A DNA stretch of 64,000 nt from Neckera pumila (lineage: Eukaryota; Streptophyta; Bryopsida; Hypnales; Neckeraceae): contig OZ018414.1 of the NCBI GenBank assembly GCA_963969595.1, positions 23,419,660 to 23,483,659 on the forward strand, in the 5' to 3' direction. The translations under genes and the position numbers were made by a program. Of the stretch, positions 23,240 through 36,800 are shown in pieces (within the stretch, counting starts at the first letter, position 1; every line of letters begins with the position of its first letter). Below the pieces are notes generated by a model. It made no database searches. It saw only the letters and a list, made by a program, of their open reading frames with translations, and was not told the origin of the DNA.

Positions 23240-23935
23240 ATTATGGGTCTATAATCAAAATCAACTAAATTTCTAATTATAATATTCTAAATTTTTTTTT
23301 TACATCATGATGTTCTACTCCATAATACATACCTAATTATTTTGAAATATTCAGATATTTAAGAGCTTATTGTATAATTGATACAAATTTTATTCATACG
23401 TTCTTTGAAAGTCACAATAATCTTAGATTTTCACAAAAAAACCCTGAATTTCTAATCATTTGTAGAGACGAGGAATTTCATTCTAAAAAGAAAAAAAAAG
23501 TCAAATCAAATTTAATTGTAAATCGGACTATATTGATTGAAGGCCATTGAAGTTTGACTACATGGTCAAAAAAGCTCCATCCTTTAACTCGTAAAGGTAT
23601 GCTTGCACTTGTATTAGGGGTGATGTTTGCAATGTGAATCTAGTCTAGAAGTAGGTCTTAATTTGTATAATACTCTCAATAACAACACTCTTTAACAACA
23701 AATGCGAACATAGTATAATCCTAAAACATTATAGATAAAAAGTGTTTGATGAATGAGTTTCAGAAAAAGTATCCTAAGAATGCATCTACAGTATTAATCA
23801 AGAAATCTCATCATATTTGGTGAAAAGCTCATTGCCAACGCCTCATCCTTCCGTAGGATTAATACCTAATTTTGAATTTTTGCACACCTTTGCTTATATC
23901 TTTGAACTCAATATATCACTACTGTAGTGTGTCTT
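23240..23935. other. Intergenic, no gene seen
   Basis: AT-rich; no recognised gene or family. Confidence 0.5.
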
Positions 23936-24440
23936 CTGCCATTGCCACAGCCAAAATCATAATAAAAGTAATTTTCTAATTTTCTAATTTATAATAAAAA
24001 CTTTGAAATTCAATCACATTGTCATTCCAAACACCACAAAACAAAGCCCGTCCATCCTTCCTTGCCGAGAGCTTTCCAATGGTACCAAGAACGCATGATT
24101 TTTTTATTTTTTTATTCATTAATACTTTGAAATTCAATAACTTCTGCACCGTAGGTCCAAAATAGTGTGCCGTGTGCCATTGCCACAACCAAAATAAAAA
24201 TAAAAATAATTTTTTAATTTTTTCAAACCAAAAAAAACTTTAAAATTCAATAACTTTTGCATCGTAGGTCCAAAACACCACGAAACCAAGCCCATGAACC
24301 TCTCCTTGCCGAGGGCTTTCTGACAATACCAAGCACGCAACTGGAGGATGCGCGGTCTGGGAAATCTCAATGTAGCAAACAAAACAAAACAAAACAAAAC
24401 AAAACAAAACAAAACAAAACAAAACAAAACAAAACAAAAC
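23936..24440 (-). repeat. Microsatellite-headed repeat, copy 1, with (AAAAC)12
   Basis: On the minus strand a GTTTT tract (24381-24440, twelve units) is followed by a GC-richer module with GTGCTTGGTATTGTCAGAAA, GGGCTTGGTTTCGTGG and TGCAAAAGTTATTGAATTT. The same order is seen at 37380-38180 and 47016-47380. A second partial copy of the module (about 23976-24190) sits next to it. The tract ends about 330 bp upstream of the PIG-B start codon. Confidence 0.7.
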
Positions 24441-24773
24441 AAATAGCCTCTTTTCAAGGTACGGATTTCGGTCAATTCCATCAAATTGCTCATGAAGAAA
24501 AAGAACTTTTTTTTTTAATTTATTTATTTAACAAATGGACAATTCCCATTGATAAGAAGGTCATTTTTTAAAGATTCAAGAATTCCTTTGGATGAATGAT
24601 TCCCCTAATCTGCGCGCCGTGTTCTTCCTCTTCTCCCGATCTGGAATTAGGGCTTGCAGTGTGCGTTGTCTCTTTCCTTTCTCGTAACTTGAATTGCCTT
24701 GCTTCCGAATATTTTGGTTTCATTCTCCTTTCTCAGAAGATCTGCTTCAATGCCACAGTTGTAAAGCCTCCTC

Positions 24774-27700
24774 ATGGACGCCAATTACCGTCAGCTGAAG
24801 CGGCGGACGGTCCCGTTCCAAGGCTTGAACCGGAGAACGAAGCCAGTATCAAGAGATCAAGCGCAAAAAGTAGAAACCGCACGATCCGCAGCATACGCAG
24901 CGAATGCAGCAAACACAGCGAACGCATCAAGCAGAATATTGCCACCGATCCAAACGGACGACGAGGAGACTTGGACCGAAACTTCTGTTTGGCGAGTTTG
25001 CTTGGCTGCGCGCTTACTCAATTCCCTCTTGGTGCAAACCTATTTCAATCCCGATGAGCATTGGCAGGCACTGGAAGTCGCTCACCACACTGTATTCGGG
25101 TGAGTGTTGATTTTATGACAAATTTGTGGCGCTTTTGGGACTCATATGGTGTGACGTACAATCCAATGGACTCTGAATGTGTTTCCTAGAGCTCAATGTG
25201 TGTTGGAGACGTATTAAGACAGTAGGGTTTCGGGAATGGAATATTTTCATACTGTGGGTGTAAATTCAGAGCACTCATTGGACGTGTTCTCAACGTTTTC
25301 CAATCTTTTGATGTGTGCTTACAGCTTAAGGACAGAGTCTTTGAAAATAGAATCGAAAATATCGCAGTGTATGGCAATTGAAAAATTGGTAGAACGAGAA
25401 TATTCCTTTTTTCAGTATCACAGACTAGACTCCGATGTAGAGGTAAGATTGGTGTTCGACAATGTAGCACCACACTCGTGATTTTTACAGAGTGTGCTTT
25501 ACCATCTAGAGGCCGACCCTGCAAACGGATTTTGTGAGGTGTAAGATTCCCTGAAGCCTGCCAATTTACGGGAAGATTAATAGCCGGTGAGATTGGAATA
25601 ATAACTAGAAAATTCTTTGCGAAGCGTCATTGCCGGTTGAGGTTGGAATTGTAAGCTGGTTTACATGTTGTACTCTAGGTATGGGCACCTGACATGGGAG
25701 TGGCAACGAGGACTTCGAAGTTATGTGCATCCGTTAGTATTTGCAGCTGTTTACAAGATTTTGGCTGTGCTTCACCTCGACAATACCTGGTTCATGGTTC
25801 TCTCTATTTCTTCCTTTTTGATGTGGCTCATGTTGTGTAAACTTGCAGGCTCCTTGGTCTTTAAATTGATGAAGATGCTTAGGAGCTTCCTCCACTCATT
25901 CTCTGTCTTTTCAGTGTGCAAGACGAGATGTTCAGGACAGTGTATTATTTTAGGTTTTGAAACTGGTACACCTAGACTTTATCTACCGATGCCTATCGTT
26001 TGTACCGGTATCTCATTTAAAGGGTCGTAGTGCCTAGGCTGCTATTTGTCTAAATAACACAGACGATTATGTCTGTATTTGAAACATTTCTCTCGTGATT
26101 TGTCAACGGCACCTGCCTTATGAAGGCCTGCTTTTGTTTTGTTGCAGAGGAAAGGCCCCCGGATATTTCAATCGGTTATTGCAGCAGTTGGGGATCTTTA
26201 CTTGTATAAACTTTCACAACGCCTCTTTGGTGAACAGGCTGCTCAATGGACTGTATCCTCTGTTCTTATAGGTTTAGAGGTCAGATTTTTGACAAGTTTT
26301 TTGTCTCATTCAGGCAAAATTTCTGTCTCATATGTTGCACCGTGTTCTGAGACTAAATCGGTGTTTGAAAGGTAGCCTAGTCATGATTGTTACCTTGACC
26401 TTGATATGAATTTTTAGCTCTTTTGCCAGCTATCGAATTGGTTCAATTTCTTCTGCATGCCCCGCACATTTGCAAACTGCATGGAGACGGTGCTTACAAC
26501 AATTGCACTTTACCATTGGTGGCCAATCTCCAAAGCAAAGCCGCGAGTAGGGCTTTTAACTTCACGGCAGGTGGGAATTATAGCAGCTGGTTTGGCTTGT
26601 GTAATGCGGCCTACAAGTGCTATAACCTGGCTTTATGTTGGAATGGCGCACTGGCGAGAGACGAATAACAAATGCCAGTATATTTTTGAAGACGTTTTGC
26701 CAATTGGGTAATAGTAAGCATATTCACTTATCTAATGCTTTTGTCTTCTTCCATATGACCTCTTTGGAAACGAATATCTCTTGGAAGTAAAATGCTCAGC
26801 TAAAATGGCCTCAGCCTTAGAAGTGGCAGTCGCTTGCTGTACTTCTGAAAATACATTACTTGGTGCACCCTTCATGATTGTTGCTGCGATTGTAGAAGCC
26901 AGTTATCAAGAGACCAATAGATTTTATCTGATAATAATTGGTTATGGTGAATTTGCAGAATATTTTGCCTTGGGTTAATGAGCGTTGTGGACCGGATTAT
27001 GTATGGCAAATGGACCTTTGTGGTCATCAACTTTTTTAAATTCAACTTTCTATCTGCGGGAGGATCTTTCTATGGAACTCATCCATGGCATTGGTATTTT
27101 TCACAAGGGTTGCCAGTCATGGCCTTCTCATATCTTCCTCTCTCATTAGCGGGCATGCGGTGGTCTCAGCAGCGACAGCTGTCTGGCTTGATTGCTTGGG
27201 TGTTGACTATTTACAGCACTTTGGGTCACAAAGAGTTCAGGTATGGTTCTATTCGGTCCTTACAGAATGTAGATATAGATAAACTTGTTTACCACAGTAA
27301 TAGATTAGTTTTTACTGCTCACAAGACAACGAGCGAAGCTTTTAACGCAAGAATGCTGCGAATGAACTAGATTTGAAAGACTAAAGCTCCTTACATCGTC
27401 TATGGGCAGGTTCATTCTGCCAATTCTACCCCTCATGATGATGTTTGCTGGCTATGCGATTGCTGTTCTGGAGCAGAAGTGGGCTTGGGAAGGTGATTCA
27501 GCTGCTGATGCTTCTAGTGGATTTTATAGGTTGTTCTTTTGTTTTAAAATTGGGAACTCTCATGCCAAATCACATACGTGCTTAGTCTTTATATTTCTTG
27601 ATTAGATCTCTTTAAATTCTAAAATACTTATCTTAGGGCGAATTCATTCTGTTTTGTGTTTTCCCCGGCTATCTGTATGTACTGTAGCGTTGATTGCTGA

Positions 27701-29440
27701 GAAGGCCGTGACCGTCTTCTCCCGCTAACTCTCAACTAACTTGGAAACCATATTTTAACATAGTTTTGTCAATGCCTGATGCTGTGTATTGCTTCTGTTT
27801 ATCTGAAGGATTTCAGGTTTACTATCCTGTTAATGATCATTGCTTGCCGGTTATCAGCTGGAAAATTGTAGGTTAGGTTTGTTAGTACGTATGAATTAAT
27901 TTTTATTGGTACTTATGGGATCAAGTTCTGCTCAACAGTTTCAGGGTACATCCCACATCCAGGATACAATCCTTATAAACTGCTCCCTAAAGATCCGGAT
28001 CAAGGAACGGCTGGACAACTAGGATTTTGGGCTAGAATGACAACTGCATTGCCGTACCGGAAAGGAGCTTCAGTTGGTGCACAAAAAGAAAAGAAACTTT
28101 GGGCCATATTTATGTTTTTACTTGTGACGAATTTACCAGCAGCTTTATATACTTCTCTTGTCCATCAGGTATATCCTTGTTCACTTGATGTTTGTGCTGT
28201 TCTGCTTGTTACACCGTACTTCCAGTTGGTGTTTCTGACTCCGCAATTTACCAACTTCTGCCTGTTATTGAAATGGTACATAGAGAGGAAGCGAAGAAGT
28301 GATGGAGTATTTGGCTAGCGAAGCACAAGCAGGGCGGGTTGAACGTGTGCTGTTTTTAATGCCGTGCCATGCAACTCCTTATTATTCTTCACTACACAAG
28401 AATATTCCGATGCGTTTCTTGGACTGCTCTCCAAGGTACATGGTTGATTCCGTTTCTCTATATCTCTTCGTCAGCAGCCTACTTTTAAGTACATGCTGAC
28501 AGAGTACAGGTACATCGTTGACATTGTAGGTAGCTTGCTGTACACTGATTTATCAAGGGTCTAGGGCACTGGCCTGGCAAGAACTGATGTACAGACAAGG
28601 ACTTTACTAAACTGTATTAGCCCCTGCTCTTTGTGGAATGTCTGGAATGATCTCTGTTGCAGCATAGAGTCTCGGTCGACATGTTATCCTCCAGTGAAGT
28701 TGTAGTGCACCTTTTCTTTTGATCTTGTGTGCAGTGACGAGCCTGGTTATGTGGACGAGGCAGATCGATTCATGGAACATCCTGTCAGTTTCTTGTACTC
28801 CATGTTCAGCGGCCGAAATGCAGAGGAGCTTCCCAGCCATATAGTGCTCTTTGATTCAATGGAGAAGCGTGTGAGCATGTTCTTGCAGATGGAGAACTAT
28901 GTGCTGGTATGTACGACTCGCAATCCCGGATGGTCTGCCGCTTAAATCAGTCCCGGTTAGCTCAATTGTGTATTTCCTGCGCTAATGAAGTTGATTAGCT
29001 GAGTTGCTTTTCCGGTTAGTGATGGCAATTCTCCATCTTATTGACTCTTTACGTGACGTTTAAGCCAGTGGTGGATCTTGATGAATTATGTACAAATATT
29101 CTTCTATGTTTACTCGAATCGGTTGACTCCCTCGGATAAGGATGAACCACAATTCAAGCTCCCTCAAAGATTCTTGAGTTGCATCTGCCTGGTTTATTTT
29201 TAGTACAATAGATGCTTACATGTGAGGGACCTAGATGTTGGAAATTTACGTGACTTGTGTGCGTTGATGTTGACGTTGATGATTTGAATGGTTTCGCATT
29301 TTATGGGTCGGCTAATAGGTGTTTCCTTGATGCAGGACAAGAAGATTTTCCATTCCCACTTTGCTGTTGACCGTGAACTCCAGGGTCATGTGCTCGTTTA
29401 CACAAGAGCTTCCAAATCGTCTTCATGGTTTCCCTTGTGA
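24774..29440 (+). CDS. GPI mannosyltransferase III (PIG-B/GPI10)
   Basis: ER membrane enzyme of family GT22 that adds the third mannose, from dolichol-phosphate-mannose, to the glycosylphosphatidylinositol precursor. In Arabidopsis the GPI10 homologue is APTG1. Exons read: 24774-25099, 25679-25796, 26148-about 26255, 26430-26707, 26959-27240, 27410-about 27529, about 27945-28168, 28284-28435, 28735-28906 and 29336-29440, giving about 625 residues. Seen motifs: the lumenal loop [12 protein letters not shown] (Asp94-Glu95), [68 protein letters not shown] and a C-terminal [10 protein letters not shown]. Hydrophobic segments recur between motifs. The end of exon 3 and the exon 6/7 junction are uncertain. 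The Ala/Asn-rich N-terminus (residues 38-52) is probably lineage-specific. Start chosen as the first ATG in frame with the motifs. Confidence 0.9.
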
Positions 29441-30323
29441 TGCAGAGTAGCAACAATGTGTAGACATCAATCCTAATTTCCTTCTTCAATCACAGTTACC
29501 TGGTATTGTAACATCGCATTCACAACTGACAATCTCAATTTTATGACGTCTGGGGCTTTTCTTCTGATGTTCCCAGTACATAGTACAAGGTTTAATGATA
29601 ACCAAACTTAATTTGGCCTTTTCTGTACACATAATTCGTAGCCACTGCTTTGCATCCTGCCGAAGAAGCTGGCAATGCTGCTTCTGTTTTGAAGAGCAGC
29701 GCAGATGGGACGAATGATGGAAGCTCGATCCCCGTCTCTTGTGTTCAGTGTCTCTTGTGTTCAGGAGCTAAGATACGAAAACCCAAGTACAACAATGTCC
29801 TAATTCCGACACATGAAAATTTTAGACGATGAGTAAAACTTTGAACCCTCTCAACTTTTGCGTATGGTATGCAGTGTCTGGGAAGCCAAACCGCACTGAT
29901 TTGTCATACTAGTGCATGTGACAATATTTACCAAAGTCACATTGTTTGTAAAATAATTAAATTATTGTAGGTTGAAATATTATTGTATTACGTCAATCTC
30001 CACAAAAATGAAATTTTGTAATGACACTAATAGGACAAATCGGTGTAGCTAATATTTGAGGTTATTACTTTGTTGTTGTTCAATGATGTGCTTCAATTAT
30101 TCCTTGCATTTTTACTTGAATAGTATTTTATTGAAGTGCAAATCAGTCATTTACTTAAGATTGTCATTTGAATCAGCTATTTAAGAAACTGTTTTTTTGC
30201 TCATTTGTAATTATTTGTTGGTCTTTTCCATACTATGTATGGAAATCATGTTTATGTGAGTTTGAATTACTATTCATTTGTCAACAAGAACTAATATAAT
30301 GGTTTATTTTTGGAAGGACACTT
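29441..30323. other. 3' flank of PIG-B, no further gene seen
   Basis: Contains the likely 3' UTR of the mannosyltransferase gene, with several AT-rich stretches that could serve polyadenylation. Small ORFs here show no known motif. Confidence 0.5.
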
Positions 30324-30563
30324 GAGGACAATAAATGTCTGATGGATGGCTTTATCTATTAGTGTAGAAACATGGATTACACCTATTGGTTCTAAAATTG
30401 AATCATTTTGACTTCTAGTGTTAATCCTTAAAGATGGATTGGAGAGGACAATAAATGTCCGATGGATGGCTTTCTCTAGTAGTGTAGAAATATGGATTGT
30501 ACCTATTGGTTCTAAAATTGAATCATTTTGACTTCTAATGTTAACCCTTAAAGATGGATTGGT
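30324..30563. repeat. 120-bp direct tandem duplication
   Basis: Units 30324-30443 and 30444-30563 both begin GAGGACAATAAATGTC and contain ATTGGTTCTAAAATTGAATC. Each ends in a TTAATCCTTAAAGATGG or TTAACCCTTAAAGATGG word, which is the left end of TTAA element family 2. Confidence 0.75.
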
Positions 30564-30735
30564 GACTATGGAAATCATTGCTTTTGGTATCGTGTGAATC
30601 ATTGGCTTACAAAAATGCAAAAGCACTCATTAGAAGTCAAACTATTGTACAAGACCTCTCCTTTTCCCACAAAATTCTAAAGATAAATAGTTGCACATTT
30701 GTCCTACATAGAAATTTTTTTTGTCATTCATCAAA
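30541..30735 (+). mobile_element. TTAA element family 2, partial copy
   Basis: Starts TTAACCCTTAAAGATGGATT and follows family 2 (compare 38513-38742 and 59845-60293) through GAAATCATTG, GCAAAAGCACTCATT and TTGTCATTCAT. The usual right end TTTATGGGTTAA is missing, so the copy is truncated. Confidence 0.6.
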
Positions 30736-31569
30736 CAAAACCAAGTGAAAAAACCCAAATGAGAGATTTTAGCTCAACTACTATAAGTATCAACAAAGAT
30801 CGTTTGACAATTATCATTCTCCCGATTCAAAGGAAAATTGAGCAGTTTGATAGGTAGAGCAGCTAGATTCAAGTAAAAGTAGTAAGTCAAAATCAGTACA
30901 AAATGTATATTGATTCAAAATGTGGATGTACAATTGTCATCACCTAAATATCAAATCATGAAATGGTTCTAATTTAGCATACAATACTACCAGCCAATGC
31001 ACAATGTGCTGTTCAAAAATTCTCTTTAAATTTCAAATCTTAATTTCCGAATGAAGAGAGTTACATCACGTAAACAATTCATTTCAGGTCGTACACTACT
31101 GTAACTTCAAATCCTTCATTCAAAGGAGCCTTTCTTGTCTCCAATTGCTAACAAGAATCTATAAGAAATCCAAACTAAAGCAAAATGAGTTAGTGTAAGA
31201 TTTTTCCACCTTCACAACATTATTTAGCAAAGAGTGCCACGACCTTTCAAATTTGTGCCTAATATCTCACTCCAATCCAATCTCAACCACAAGTAGACGA
31301 CACTCACAACAAAGAATTGAAAGAAGTGGTAAGTGCATGTACGCTCCAACATTCATCACCCCAAGGCTAAAGTAAGTCATGTTGAAGTGCACATGTGGGG
31401 ACTTGAGAATTTCTTGGGGGAAGGAATATGTAAGTTCTTTCAATAGGGTTAGCCTCCCAGTGGAGACATCAAGGATGGAATTGGTCATCTAGGTCCATGA
31501 GGCTGAGATAGTTGAGCCATCCCCAACAACAGACGCTTTGTTCTTGCCGGAGTTAACCTTCTTCTTCTG
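30736..31569. other. 3' flank of the glucanase gene, no further gene seen
   Basis: No separate gene is recognised. On the minus strand the glucanase frame stays open beyond its stop codon to 31267 apart from one TAG, but the encoded sequence has no known domain. Confidence 0.45.
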
Positions 31570-33821
31570 TTAGGGTGTAATTGGCGCATACTGGCTATCC
31601 TGCAACTGCCCCGTCAAATCAATAGCATATACCGGCGCCAAATCCGGATACAACAGCCCCCAATTCCGCTCCGACGTCGGCCCCGGCTTCGTATTCTCAT
31701 TAAACAACGCGAATATAAACGTCGGAATAAACACGTCCGGCCGCTTCGGCGTCCCCCCTCCACTGCTCGCCAGTATCCTCCTCACCAGCCGCCGGTTATA
31801 ACTAGCCGCGTTCGCGACGCTAGCGCCCGGCTGCGTCGCGTCCCCTAAAGTCGGCCACCCCGTCTCCCCGACCGCCACTCTCACATCCCCAACCCCAAGC
31901 CTCTCCATGGCCGCGATCACAGCGTCCAACTGCGCGTCCAACAAATTCGTGTAAGTGTATCCCCCGTCCACCACCGCGGCGGCGCCCGTCGCAAACGTCG
32001 CGTAGTTCAAGCTGATGTCCCCCGCAGACGTCGTGTAGGCAAGAAAGGGATACAAGTTCACGAAGAAATACGAGCTTGTGGCGGACAAGAAGTTGAGCAA
32101 AGGCAGGATGACGGGAACAGCGATGTCGGCACGAAAAGTTCCGGAGGACGGCGGGTAGGAGCTCGCGAGGACGTCGGCTGCGACGGCGGTGGAAACTTTG
32201 ATGCTCCAGCCGCGAGTGGTGATGGATGTGTGGAGGTTTTGCATGGCGGGGACGAGAGACGACCAAGGGAGAGAGGAGTCGGAGAAGACTTCGTTGCCGA
32301 CGAGGATGGTGACGATGTTGGTGGCGGGGTAGAACGGGGCGATGTTTTGTGTGATCCAGGAGTCGGCGGAGGAAGAGGAAGTGCCGATGGCGCCGAACTG
32401 GTCGTTCGGAATGGCCACGACGGCTTCCAGGCCGCTGTTGGCGAGAGAGGAAAGGATGGCGGCGTTCGGGTTGAAGATCTTGACGCGACCGATCTTCATG
32501 GATTGGATGGCCGCGACGGCGGCGGACGGCGTGGGAAGGTTGTTGCCGAGAGTGCCGTAGTTGATGCCGATCGTGTGCGCCTCGGTTGCGTAGTCTGGAA
32601 GAATAAAAGAAAATTTGTGAGCGGAGAAATTATAGCCAAAAAAATTCTTGAAATTTTGTTTACAATCTTGATGCATCTTGATGCAGCTTGATGCATCTTG
32701 CATACAATCGCGCATTCTTGAGGAATGGCGTAAACTCGTGTTCAGATATGAGCAACAGAAAGGGACATCATCGGGAAAGAGTTCGTTGCAGAAACTTAAG
32801 AAAGCTTTGTGAGGTGTCATCGTTTTTAGGGACTCAAATCTACGATACAGACAATGAGAAAAAATTGAGAATGAAGGTGGAGGCGCACTTGGATACTGAT
32901 AGCTGGGGAGCTGCGAATTGAAGAACGGAGTATGAGAACATTCTCTCTTTCTAGTTCAGCTTCAATTCGGACGTTTTTCCAAATGTGAGATGTTACAGCT
33001 CAAGAACACAGGATGTTGAATTGAAAAGAACAGAGAAAATCGCAAAAGTAGTTAGCCAAACGCAGTCTGGAAACTCGAATCGGGAATGTTCGACCGTTCG
33101 TTGTTACAATGCTTAAATCTTTGACGTATGGAGCGAATGACTAGAGATTACATTGCTTGAATTTATTCATGCATTCATCGAACTCACAGCAAAATGGTCT
33201 CATCTTTCGAGGAGTCAGAATGGTGCGACAGACCGTGGCAGTTCATTCTAGTGGCATCCAAAGTGAAGTGGCAAACGTTGCCTGTTTGCTCTACCTGTGT
33301 TCATTGCGTTTTTTCCAGTATAATTGTGGCGCTTATGCAATTTTACAATCTCCAAGAGGACCAACAGCATTGCAATCACTGCTTGAGTGAATATAAAATT
33401 GCATCAAGAACGGTATGAGAGCAAGGACTGCGGAAATTACCCTCTAATGGCGTTCAAAGTTTTTAGTAGACTTTGGACATGCAATCCCCTGTTTATCCCT
33501 ACCTTTTATTCAGTCCATTTATTTTTCGGTAACTGTAATACATCTCTTGTAAAATTTCTAAGAGAATTGACGGCACTGAAATTCGAGCTCGAATTTGAAA
33601 CGATCGATAATGTGATGAGAGTAAGGGTAGAAAGAGCTACCTGAAGGGGCTGGTGGAGTGACGGCAGGTGGAGGAGGCGAAGGCGTCGGCCTGTGGCGTT
33701 GTGCACTGCATTGGCAGCTTAGCAATGCAAAGCACACTACCAGCAAGACTACCAGCTTCGTTCTCCTTGGCCTGGAGGAGCATTGAGTTGGTGACGCGCT
33801 TCTTCCCCCGCCCATTTCCAT
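31570..33821 (-). CDS. Glucan endo-1,3-beta-glucosidase, GH17
   Basis: A secreted enzyme that hydrolyses beta-1,3-glucan (callose) in the apoplast or wall. Two exons, 33821-33641 and 32594-31570, join in frame (G|AC) across a 1046-bp intron to give 401 residues. A basic N-terminus precedes a hydrophobic signal segment (KLVVLLVVCFALLSC) and then a proline-rich linker (PTPSPPPPAVTPPAPS, about residues 45-60). The GH17 barrel starts at HTIGINYG (residue 67). Catalytic residues are visible: acid/base Glu162 in LVGNEVF and nucleophile Glu304 in VGETGWPT, plus FALFNENTKPG and NWGLLYPD. The protein stops just after the barrel, with no CBM43/X8 module and no GPI tail. An upstream in-frame ATG at 33977 would bury the signal peptide, so 33821 is preferred. 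The second exon is strikingly GC-rich against AT-rich flanks. Confidence 0.9.
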
Positions 33822-36800
33822 GACTGGAGAGTCAACGATCTCCACGAGTAAACGGCAGAGGAATGCTCTTGTAAGTGTTTCTTCTACCAATCGGTTGGTT
33901 CCATGCAAGAGCTGATCTACAGCTCTCTTGAACCGAATGCTCGAAATGCGCCTGCGCGTGAATTTGAAGGGATTCAACTTCGTTTCATCTTTCGATCAGA
34001 AAACGCATAAAGGCACGAGCTGAAGCGCGACTTTTCTGATTTCTACATTGAGCTGAATGCTGCAATCTGGCAATCTAGAGGTATTTGGCACTTCGATCAG
34101 GGGTTTTCCTCCTATGAGAAATTCTGCTATGGGATCCGGCTCTAAAAGAGCCTGACCTCTTTACTGCAACTGAAAATCACCTTCAGCTATCTGAACCGAA
34201 ACAATTAGAATGCAGGGGGTTCTAAGCTGTCACTACGGAGATGCAACCAAGTCAAAGACAGCAGTTCAACGAGGGGGCAGAGCTCACTTGTGTGAATGGC
34301 CATCTAAATCTGAGGGCCGTCAATATTCAGTTTTGTAACTTGCCGGAGATTCCGACGGACGATTGGGCGGCTTGACAATGACGAAGAGAATAAAGGCGGA
34401 GGCTTTGTAGCACGGTATAGCCCTAGCTGCTACTCTTTATATTACACTTTATGGGAGGCAACAGCATGATTGGCACTAACTTTCATTGCGGCGCACCTGC
34501 GAAATCAGAAACAGAAACTAAAAACAGAAACACAATGTCTGAGAAATTCAGTTTCCTAGCAATGATTTCCTTCATTTGCTTTTATTAAAGTTTAAAACAA
34601 TATTAAAAAACAAAAAACAGAAACATCAACTAAGACAGAAACAGGAAGTTGAATGGATTCTTTATTAAATCAATATGAGTCGAGGTTGTTACCAACAGAG
34701 GAGAGACGCATTGGTGAACTGGTTCTGTGAGCAGCTTGAAGCCCCGACCCTTGTTGGCTTTGCAGGAAGTTTGAATGTAAACCGTCCTTCTCTGTGCCGG
34801 CATCGGATGTCGAAATTGTATCAGGCAAGACTTGATTATTGATTTCCTGTCTTCTTCTCAAATCTTATTTCGAATTTAAAGTTAACAGCAGGAATTTCAC
34901 TCTTATCAGTGGCTTCAGAAATTACTAACAGTTTATCAAGCTGAAAGATTTTTGCTCCTTTAATACAGAAGCGGGAGTTTGCATTATCAGTGGCTTCAAA
35001 GATCAGGTCTCTTATTGCTCACTTAGCACTGTTAGCAGTGGTATGAGTGACTCTGACTTGCTCGCGATTGCTTTTTGAGAGACAATCTTTACACTATTAT
35101 CTGTTTTTGCTTGTCTTATTGATTTAAATTCTTTTTGGTAACAAATTAAAGGTTCCTACTTCTGTTAGTTCTGTTTCAAATTTGAGTCTGTTGAAAGCAA
35201 AACTGTTCACACTTGAAAATATTAAAAGCGATATAGTTGTTAATTAATTGTTAATATACTTGTTATCTATACACGTTTTTTTATCCTTGGTACGCTTGAT
35301 ACCAATCTACTGGCATGAGTCAACATGTTTTGGTGAGAATTTTAAATTTTTCAGAGAGAATGAATTGCAGTATTACAGAACTTTGTTTGAAATTGCTTAT
35401 CAAGTCAGGCCTCTGATGGAAGTTTTCCCCCAAACTTACAGGGCATGGAATATCATCAAGTTGAATTGTCAAATCTACGTGCAATAAGTTACTTGGGAGT
35501 GGACAAGAAAAGTCTTGCATCAAGGCTATGCCATGGGATGTGGATGAACACTGAAAGGTACAGTATTGTCCTTGTTTAATTGGAGTCCCCTGGGGCACTC
35601 CAAGACGAGGTTGCTAGTGAATTTCTCACTACACAACAATTGGATCTTTCTTGGTATCTTTTAAAAAAGGGGTGCATAATGTCAGCCATCCTTTTGGGGG
35701 CTAAATATTGCCACGCTTTGAGAAACATTTGGGTCATTATACAAGTATGTAGGAAATCGAAGGAAGATAATGATGTTAGAGATGTAGACAAAAAAGTCCA
35801 TTGTTTATTTGGACCGTTCTCATAGAGTCAATTCTCTACCAAACTTAAAACGAATTATTTATTTGAAAGTTGAAAAATAGGGAGAAAATGCATTAAAATT
35901 TGAAGTGTAGGCAATTGCCCTACCTCCTTTTTAACCCCCACCACATGATTTTGCACCTCTAATTCCTTAGGAACTATCAACATCCAATAACATTGTTTTG
36001 GCTCAAATCCTCTCTTTAAAACTTGAAAGTGCCTTTGTCAAATCAGATGAGCATCTTATGAATTGAGAATGGACTAATATTAAATTGGTGGTAGATTGGA
36101 GGTGGACTTAAACAACTTCTGAAGCCTTGTCACCATAATTTCAGTTTATTATTTCTAATTTTTTTTACCATTACTTCTCCTTGTTTTTATGGATTTGCAA
36201 TAATAAAATTGATACATTTAGTGTAGTTGATTTTGTTTCACTAGTACAAGAGTTTAAATAATTCAATAATATTCATTATTAGTAGTATACAAGAATTTAA
36301 ATTTACTAGAATATTGTGCCTTTGGTAATTTACAAGCTTAAGCACTTCAACCAATACCAATAATAGGATAGACCATTAAGGTGAAACCATCCAAAAAAAA
36401 CACGTCCTTATACCCATTCCTTGACAAGTAGACTGCCATTGAAAGTGTCTCCAAAAGTGCCATCAAATTATTCCCATACTTAATTCTGATCGGCTTATTG
36501 TAGACTCTTTAGATTTTGGTATTAGGATCAAACTATAGAATAGTTTTAGTGACCTAGGGAGTTCCACTTAGAAAAATTAATAGTAATTACATGTTTTATC
36601 CAAAAAAATTAGTTTCTTTCTTGAAAATTCATGATTTTCATTTGCTAATATGTAATTGCAAAAATGCTTTTTTTCTAGAAAAAGATGCCTCCAGCTATGC
36701 TAAATTGCTTATTTTGACGTTTTTCAATGTGTTCACTTTATAGAGTAGAGTAAGAGAGAGGTTCACTTGCTGCACATAATTGATTGATTCACAGTATAAT

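Noticed and set aside
24257..24571. 104-codon ORF containing a Lys-Thr/Gln-Asn run
   Set aside because: Product of the (AAAAC)n tract in a dispersed repeat.
30291..30626. 111-codon ORF with an internal protein repeat
   Set aside because: The repeat reflects the 120-bp DNA duplication carrying transposon ends.
31820..32696. ORFs of 66 to 153 codons overlapping the glucanase
   Set aside because: Frame shadows caused by the high GC content of the true exon.
33822..33977. Upstream start codon for the glucanase at 33977
   Set aside because: It would put about 50 extra residues before the signal peptide; the start at 33821 gives a normal secreted layout.
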